Assembly (NCBI GenBank): GCA_003694525.1
Contig: RFLK01000069.1
Location: 1-17,639, forward strand
Length of the DNA stretch: 17,639 nt
Source: Candidatus Woesearchaeota archaeon
Lineage (GTDB): Archaea; Nanobdellota; Nanobdellia; Woesearchaeales; ARS49
Reading direction: 5' to 3'
Shown: positions 13,591-17,639 of the stretch, piece by piece
Position numbering within the stretch: the stretch's first letter is position 1
Layout: each line of letters begins with the position of its first letter
The notes under the pieces: generated by a model
The model's input: only the letters and a program-made list of their open reading frames with translations
What the model was told of the DNA's origin: nothing
Database searches by the model: none
Program-made: the position numbers and the translations under genes

Positions 13591-13928
13591 CTTGGCCTTT
13601 CCTTTGCACGCTCCTTTGCAAGCCTTTGAACAAGCAAGCGCATACGCTCATCAGTCCTCTTGACTTTTGCATAAGTTACAAATGAGAGAACAGTCAAGAA
13701 AATGAAAGCAAGAACAACAAGCAAATCCAGGGCCCTGTTGAAATGCAGCTGCTCAACAATAGGATCTAGAATGCTGGGGAAAATAGTTATTCCAAGCAAA
13801 GCAATCCACAATGCCTGCCAGAACACCAACTCCTTTCTTGTAAGCTCTTTTCGCTTATAGTACAAATTAGTCAAATACAACATTGTCAATGCAAAACATA
13901 CCGCAACAATCTGTATTCCAAGCAACAT
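13587..13928 (-). CDS. DUF2304 membrane protein
   Basis: A 113-residue protein with three hydrophobic helices (about 3-22, 34-53 and 68-87) and a basic, charged C-terminal tail rich in Arg, Lys and Glu (VQRLAKERAKERPR). Size, layout and the KELVFWQALW segment fit DUF2304, small membrane proteins that are very often encoded beside a GT2 polyprenyl-phosphate glycosyltransferase, as here. Its function is unproven. A membrane anchor or a flipping partner for the soluble GT2 is a reasonable guess. It begins 1 nt after the GT2 stop and overlaps the GT4 start. Confidence 0.82.
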   Translation of the reverse strand: MLLGIQIVAVCFALTMLYLTNLYYKRKELTRKELVFWQALWIALLGITIFPSILDPIVEQLHFNRALDLLVVLAFIFLTVLSFVTYAKVKRTDERMRLLVQRLAKERAKERPR

Positions 13929-13929
13929 C

Positions 13930-14583
13930 TCAACCCCTCAACTTCAAAGAAAGCATCCTGAAAGCTATCTTTACGCCATCAAGCATTGTTGTCCCTTTAT
14001 ACCTGTCATGATATATGGTCTTTATAGGAACCTCCTCATAAGAGAGCTTGTGCTTTCCTACATTAACAAGCATCTCAGTTTCCATAGCATAACCATCAGC
14101 AGACCACCTTATTAAAGGATATGCCTGCGCGCGAAACGCTCTGAAACCTGATTGCGTATCACGAACTGAAACTCCGAATAGAAGCCTTGTGAAAATGTGC
14201 AAGAGGCGGTTGCCAAAACGCAAAACAACAGGCATATTCTCATCAAACTTGCGCGTGCCAAAAACTATATCAACCCTGTCAAGCCTTGAGAGAAACTTGG
14301 GAATCTCATCAGGCTCGTGCTGACCATCGGCATCTATTAGAACAATCTTGTCAGCCCCCTTCTCAATGGCAAACTCAACACCGGTTCTCACCGCAGCACC
14401 CTTGCCCAAGTTTATTGGATGGCGCAAAACATTAACCCTTGAGGCAATAGCAACATTGGAAGTCCCATCAGCACTGCCATCATCAACTACTACAACCTCA
14501 TCAACATAATTCTTAACACCTTCAAGAACAGGCGCAAGATTTTTCTCCTCATTATAAGCTGCAATCACTGCCCAAACTCCCAT
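13930..14583 (-). CDS. GT2-family glycosyltransferase, dolichyl-phosphate sugar synthase-like
   Basis: A 217-residue inverting glycosyltransferase of the DPM1/DPG-synthase type, which transfers a sugar from GDP- or UDP-sugar to a polyprenyl phosphate. Seen: VIAAYNEEKNL at the N-terminus, VVVDDGSADGT, LRHPINLGKGAAVRTG, IDADGQHEPDEI (metal-binding DAD) and RDTQSGFRAFR. It has no C-terminal membrane helices, unlike larger relatives, which fits reliance on the DUF2304 partner for membrane contact. ATG 14583 lies 26.5 nt from the TATA centre, so the transcript is probably leaderless; GTG 14586 is the alternative. It heads an operon with DUF2304 and GT4, probably for protein or lipid glycosylation. 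Confidence 0.92.
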   Translation of the reverse strand: MGVWAVIAAYNEEKNLAPVLEGVKNYVDEVVVVDDGSADGTSNVAIASRVNVLRHPINLGKGAAVRTGVEFAIEKGADKIVLIDADGQHEPDEIPKFLSRLDRVDIVFGTRKFDENMPVVLRFGNRLLHIFTRLLFGVSVRDTQSGFRAFRAQAYPLIRWSADGYAMETEMLVNVGKHKLSYEEVPIKTIYHDRYKGTTMLDGVKIAFRMLSLKLRG

Positions 14584-14605
14584 CACCTTGCCTTTAGGGG
14601 ATTGG

Positions 14606-14614
14606 TTTTAAAAA
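14606..14614. promoter_or_regulatory. Symmetric TATA box shared by GT2 operon and OGG operon
   Basis: TTTTAAAAA contains the palindrome TTTTAAAA. The minus-strand reading is centred about 26.5 nt from ATG 14583, and the plus-strand octamer TTTAAAAA is 26.5 nt from ATG 14637. One element thus fits both leaderless starts. Confidence 0.6.
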
Positions 14615-14636
14615 GTTATGCACGAAATTAATGAAG

Positions 14637-15446
14637 ATGAAGATTAAAGCCCAAAATTTCAACCTCAAAGAGACTCTTGAATCTGGACAATTCTTTCGTT
14701 ATAAAAAAGAAGGAGCTTGGTATTACTGCTTTGAAAGAGACACCCTTTTTAAAATAAGGCAAAGTGGAACTTGCATAGAATTCTCTGGAACAACAAAAGA
14801 CCACATAGTGCGACTGTTCGGACTTGACGAGAAATATGAAAAATCACTAAAAGAGCTCGGGCGCGATAAGACACTTGCAAGAGTAATAAGAAAATACAAA
14901 GGCTTGCGAATAATGAGACGCGATCCCTGGGAGACCCTAATAAGCTTTCAAGCAAGCATAATGAGCAACATAAAAAAGATAAAGCTGAATATGGAACTCA
15001 TAGCAAAAGCGCACGGCAAAAAACTATTGCTTGACAACATATCCGGGCACACCTTCCCAAAACCAGGAGAGCTCAAGGATATCGAAAAATTAAAAGCCTG
15101 CTCTTTAGGCTTTCGCGCAAAATACATACACGCGGCAAACAACATTGTTACAGACAAGAAACTAAAAGAACTCTCAAAAAAGAGCTACGGGCAGGCAAAA
15201 GAAGAGCTGATGAAGATACCAGGCATTGCAGACAAAGTAGCAGACTGCATCTGCCTCTTCTCTCTCGGGCACACGCAAGCGTTTCCAGTCGATGTATGGA
15301 TAGAGCGTGCGATGCAGAAATATTTCAAAAACAAGAAAGCAAAACCGAAAGACATACGATTGTTTGCACAAAATAGGTGGGGGAAAAATGCAGGCCTTGC
15401 CCAACAGTTCATATACCATGAAGCCAGAAATGAAAACAACCCATAA
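14637..15446 (+). CDS. OGG1-like 8-oxoguanine DNA glycosylase/AP lyase
   Basis: About 269 residues, HhH-GPD superfamily. It should excise 8-oxoguanine opposite C and cut the abasic site. Seen: LKETLESGQFFRYKK at the N-terminus, the typical OGG opening; DPWETLISFQASIMSNIKKI (about 96-115), matching the OGG1 helix that contacts the estranged C; a helix-hairpin-helix KIPGIADKVADCICLFSLG with the Schiff-base Lys (about 200); and PVDVWIER with the catalytic Asp (about 219). No iron-sulfur cluster is present, as expected. ATG 14637 is preferred to 14631 because it matches the TATA-to-start distance seen in several other genes here. Its last bases overlap the endonuclease III gene, so the two repair genes are co-transcribed. 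Confidence 0.9.
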   Translation: MKIKAQNFNLKETLESGQFFRYKKEGAWYYCFERDTLFKIRQSGTCIEFSGTTKDHIVRLFGLDEKYEKSLKELGRDKTLARVIRKYKGLRIMRRDPWETLISFQASIMSNIKKIKLNMELIAKAHGKKLLLDNISGHTFPKPGELKDIEKLKACSLGFRAKYIHAANNIVTDKKLKELSKKSYGQAKEELMKIPGIADKVADCICLFSLGHTQAFPVDVWIERAMQKYFKNKKAKPKDIRLFAQNRWGKNAGLAQQFIYHEARNENNP

Positions 15447-16083
15447 AGAGATAGACACCGTTCTGAGCACCTTGCAAAGAAAACTTGGAACAAGCACCAT
15501 GCTTGGCAGAATGGGAAAGAAATACGACGCTTTCAAAGTCCTTATATCGACAATACTATCAGCGCGCGCAAAAGACGAAGTCACAGAAGAAGTCGCAGAA
15601 GAATTATTCAAAAAATACCCTGATGCAAAGCACCTTGCAAGAGCAAAAAAGCCAGATGTTGCAAAAATAATAAGACGAATAGGATTTTACAACGCAAAAT
15701 CAGAAAACATAATAAAATCCTCTAAAATCATAATTGAAAAATACAAAGGCAAAATTCCAACAAAACTAAACGAGCTCTTAACACTTCCAGGGGTTGGAAG
15801 AAAAGTTGCAAACTGCGTTCTGGTATACGCATTCAAAAAAGACGCAATACCTGTAGACATACACGTGCACAGGATAAGCAACAGGCTTGGCTGGGTGAAG
15901 ACAAAAACGCCTGAAGAGACAGAAAAAGAACTTATGAAACTCATACCAAAAAAGCACTGGCAGGCAGTAAATGACACATTCGTAACATTTGGAAAAACCA
16001 TCTGCACACCCATATCTCCCTTCTGCTCAAAATGCCCAATATACAAACACTGCAAAAGAATAGGTGTGAAGAGGAGCAGATGA
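15418..16083 (+). CDS. nth: Endonuclease III
   Basis: About 221 residues. A bifunctional DNA glycosylase/AP lyase for oxidised pyrimidines. Seen: FKVLISTILSARAKDEVTEE (the Nth SAQxxD region, here SARAKD), the helix-hairpin-helix LPGVGRKVANCVL with the catalytic Lys, IPVDIHVHRISNRLG with the catalytic Asp, and a 4Fe-4S motif C-x6-C-x2-C-x5-C in CTPISPFCSKCPIYKHC. All key residues are present. The start is uncertain: ATG 15418 or 15430. An upstream ATG at 15307 is rejected because it lies deep in the OGG frame. It overlaps the OGG-like gene by 29 nt (or 17), which indicates a repair operon handling oxidised purines and pyrimidines together. Confidence 0.95.
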   Translation: MKPEMKTTHKEIDTVLSTLQRKLGTSTMLGRMGKKYDAFKVLISTILSARAKDEVTEEVAEELFKKYPDAKHLARAKKPDVAKIIRRIGFYNAKSENIIKSSKIIIEKYKGKIPTKLNELLTLPGVGRKVANCVLVYAFKKDAIPVDIHVHRISNRLGWVKTKTPEETEKELMKLIPKKHWQAVNDTFVTFGKTICTPISPFCSKCPIYKHCKRIGVKRSR

Positions 16084-16102
16084 GAAAAGTACGCACACAA
16101 AG

Positions 16103-16110
16103 AATATAAA
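16103..16110 (+). promoter_or_regulatory. TATA box of the ICMT-like gene (leaderless)
   Basis: AATATAAA, centred 26.5 nt upstream of ATG 16133, predicting transcription from the start codon. Confidence 0.6.
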
Positions 16111-16132
16111 CGTCAAAATCTGCAAATAAACA

Positions 16133-16687
16133 ATGGTCAACCTTGTGAAAATACTGATAGCAGAGTCAATACTGCTATTGCTAATCGCTCTTGCAATCCT
16201 CGGAAAAAACATAAAGAGACTATTCATATTGTCAAATGCAAAAACGGCACGAAAAGAAAGCCTTTACATCTACATATCATCAACAGCGTTTGTTTCCTTT
16301 CTTGCAATAGCATCATACCTTATCAACAAGCCAGAAGCTTCACCAAGCATGTGGACAGGAGCTGCAATCTTCCTTCTCGCAGGCCTTTGGCAATGCACGA
16401 GAAGGCTGAGAACAAAATCAAGCCTTGAAGAAGCATTAAAGAATAAAACTGCCAATAAAACCTACAAAAGAATAAGACATCCTGACAAGCTGGCAATCTC
16501 CTTAATGCTATTAGGGCTTTGCCTTGCAACGGGCAGCGCATACTCCTTGCTGATATATGTTGCTATCTACATACCTTCGCTGATATTCCTAATCCACGAA
16601 GAAGAGAGCGCGCTCTTAGACCGATATGAAGACTACTGGCAAAATTATGCAAGCAAGACACGAAGACTCATCCCTAATATTTACTGA
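16133..16687 (+). CDS. Membrane protein of the isoprenylcysteine methyltransferase-like family
   Basis: A 184-residue membrane protein. N-terminal helices (about 4-24, 44-64 and 74-90) lead to a C-terminal half resembling the ICMT/PEMT/NnrU-type methyltransferase fold: YKRIRHPDKLAISLMLLGL, where RHP is the conserved SAM-site signature, a double hydrophobic helix, then IHEEESALLDRYEDYWQNYA and a terminal RRLIP. The EE and the Y-x2-Y near the end match the family's cofactor pocket. The substrate is unknown; archaea lack classical prenylated CaaX proteins, so lipid or small-molecule methylation is as likely. The gene is monocistronic by its own TATA box and is followed 46 nt later by SppA with a separate promoter. 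Confidence 0.75.
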   Translation: MVNLVKILIAESILLLLIALAILGKNIKRLFILSNAKTARKESLYIYISSTAFVSFLAIASYLINKPEASPSMWTGAAIFLLAGLWQCTRRLRTKSSLEEALKNKTANKTYKRIRHPDKLAISLMLLGLCLATGSAYSLLIYVAIYIPSLIFLIHEEESALLDRYEDYWQNYASKTRRLIPNIY

Positions 16688-16703
16688 AAAGAGCTTCGCA
16701 ATA

Positions 16704-16711
16704 ATTAAATA
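16704..16711 (+). promoter_or_regulatory. TATA box of the sppA gene (leaderless)
   Basis: ATTAAATA, centred 26.5 nt upstream of GTG 16734. The match to the distance seen in other genes supports this GTG as the start. Confidence 0.6.
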
Positions 16712-16733
16712 GAGCGAGTCTAAAATAAGAAAA

Positions 16734-17639
16734 GTGGCCAAAAGAAAAAAAGAGAGAGGCATAGAGAAGTTCACAAGAATCAGCAGGACAGTCCTGTCCG
16801 CGATTACGGCAATCATAAGAATTGCAGCCTATCTATTCCTGTTTCTCCTGTTCTTGGGAGTTATAGGGGTATTCACTCCAAGCCTTGAGAGCGGAAATGT
16901 AGCACTAATACCAATAAAAGGAATCATAACATCTACAGAAAGCGCGCTGATCCAAGGAGCACAGAGCTCAGCCATAACAAAACTCATAGAAAAAGCAGAA
17001 GAAGACGATGATATAAAGGCAATAGTTTTTGAGATAGACTCACCAGGCGGAACTCCTGTTGCAAGCGACGAGATTGCAAGAGCAGTAGCAGAGGCCAAAA
17101 AGCCCACTGTTGCACTGATAAAAGAAACCGGAGCATCGGGCGCTTACTGGATAGCGAGCGCAGCAGACCACATAGTCGCAAACAGAATGAGCATAACAGG
17201 ATCAATAGGAGTTAAAGCGAGCAGACTGGAATTTGCAGGGCTAATAAAAAACCATAACATAACCTACAGAAGACTTGTTGCAGGAGACCACAAAGACACA
17301 GGCTCGATATGGCGAGAGATGACTGAAGAAGAGAGAGAAATGTATCAGCAAATACTTGACTCTCTGCACGAAGAATTCATAAGAGCCGTTGCAGAAAACA
17401 GAAACCTTGACATAGAACAGGTAAGAAAGTACGCCGACGGCTTCGTGCTTACTGGAAAGCAAGCGCTCAAGGCAGGGCTTGTAGACGAGCTTGGAGGCAA
17501 AAAAGAAGCGCTAAAATACATCGAAGAGACACTGAACATAACAGCAAAAACCGTGGCATACAAGAAAAAACAAACACTGATAGAGCAGTTGGGAGGAGTT
17601 GGAAGCCAGGCATCATACAATATAGGAAAAGGAATCGCA
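16734..17639 (+). CDS. sppA: Signal peptide peptidase SppA (S49 family), 3' end outside window
   Basis: The frame opens at GTG 16734 and is still open at the last base (302 codons), so the C-terminus is missing or nearly complete. SppA is a membrane-bound serine protease that degrades cleaved signal peptides. A basic N-terminus (MAKRKKERG) precedes one membrane helix (about 23-47). The protease core shows VALIPIKGII, FEIDSPGGTPVAS, ETGASGAYWIASAADHI with the nucleophile Ser (about 135), SITGSIGV, and GDHKDTGS with the catalytic Lys (about 187), forming the Ser-Lys dyad known from archaeal SppA. FVLTGKQALKAGLVDELGG follows, as usual. Together with LspA upstream, it means both signal-peptide processing steps are encoded within 8 kb. 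Confidence 0.94.
   Translation, partial: MAKRKKERGIEKFTRISRTVLSAITAIIRIAAYLFLFLLFLGVIGVFTPSLESGNVALIPIKGIITSTESALIQGAQSSAITKLIEKAEEDDDIKAIVFEIDSPGGTPVASDEIARAVAEAKKPTVALIKETGASGAYWIASAADHIVANRMSITGSIGVKASRLEFAGLIKNHNITYRRLVAGDHKDTGSIWREMTEEEREMYQQILDSLHEEFIRAVAENRNLDIEQVRKYADGFVLTGKQALKAGLVDELGGKKEALKYIEETLNITAKTVAYKKKQTLIEQLGGVGSQASYNIGKGIA

Noticed and set aside
15307..15417. A longer N-terminus for endonuclease III
   Set aside because: It lies inside the conserved C-terminal region of the OGG-like gene, and the extra sequence is unlike any Nth N-terminus.
1..17639. tRNA, rRNA, CRISPR, insertion sequence or riboswitch
   Set aside because: I found no cloverleaf-like TTCGANNC context with matching stems, no regularly spaced repeats, no transposase motifs, and no leader longer than about 75 nt.

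Overview
The window looks like a piece of an archaeal chromosome, most likely from a DPANN lineage close to Woesearchaeota or Pacearchaeota. The rank below DPANN is inference. Support comes from archaeal TATA-box promoters about 26 nt upstream of start codons (leaderless transcription), a PGF-pre-PGF surface protein, a DUF2304/GT2 glycosylation pair, a eukaryote-like GT3 glycogen synthase, short AT-rich genes rich in AGA/AGG and ATA codons, and very small intergenic spaces. There is no tRNA, rRNA, CRISPR array, insertion sequence or prophage module, and no gene-free stretch longer than about 200 bases.

Layout. Bases 1-2540 (+): an operon of enolase (3' end only), an inositol-monophosphatase-family phosphatase and bacterial-type phosphoglycerate mutase GpmI, giving two successive steps of lower glycolysis/gluconeogenesis. 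2549-4387 (-): a two-gene surface operon encoding a tail-fibre-like protein with an S74-type C-terminal chaperone domain and a membrane-anchored PGF-pre-PGF protein. 4519-7834 (+): GT3 glycogen synthase followed by a divergent Hanks-type kinase-like protein, each with its own leaderless promoter. 7845-9774 (-): three small single-span membrane proteins of one family, two of them with strong Shine-Dalgarno sites and codon use unlike their neighbours, plus a possible 29-residue membrane microprotein between them. 9925-10745 (-): a coiled-coil protein and signal peptidase II (LspA), the latter unusual in an archaeon. 10773-11495 (-): a COG2231/MagIII-like DNA glycosylase, divergent from an AI-2E family transporter (11543-12523, +). 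12478-14583 (-): a glycosylation operon of GT2, DUF2304 and GT4, divergent from an OGG1-like glycosylase and endonuclease III (14637-16083, +). 16133-17639 (+): an ICMT-like membrane protein and signal peptide peptidase SppA, which runs off the window.

How it fits together. Themes are sugar storage and lower glycolysis (enolase, GpmI, glycogen synthase), the cell envelope (PGF-pre-PGF, S74-like protein, small membrane proteins, LspA, SppA, ICMT-like protein, glycosyltransferases) and oxidative or alkylation DNA repair (three HhH-GPD glycosylases within 5.5 kb). The strongest leads for new biology are: (i) the four-cysteine small membrane protein family at 7845-9774; (ii) the glycogen synthase and kinase-like neighbour, which recalls eukaryotic control of glycogen by phosphorylation; (iii) two divergent gene pairs that each seem to share one palindromic TATA box, both partners leaderless; (iv) an S74 chaperone domain that has apparently lost its self-cleavage dyad.
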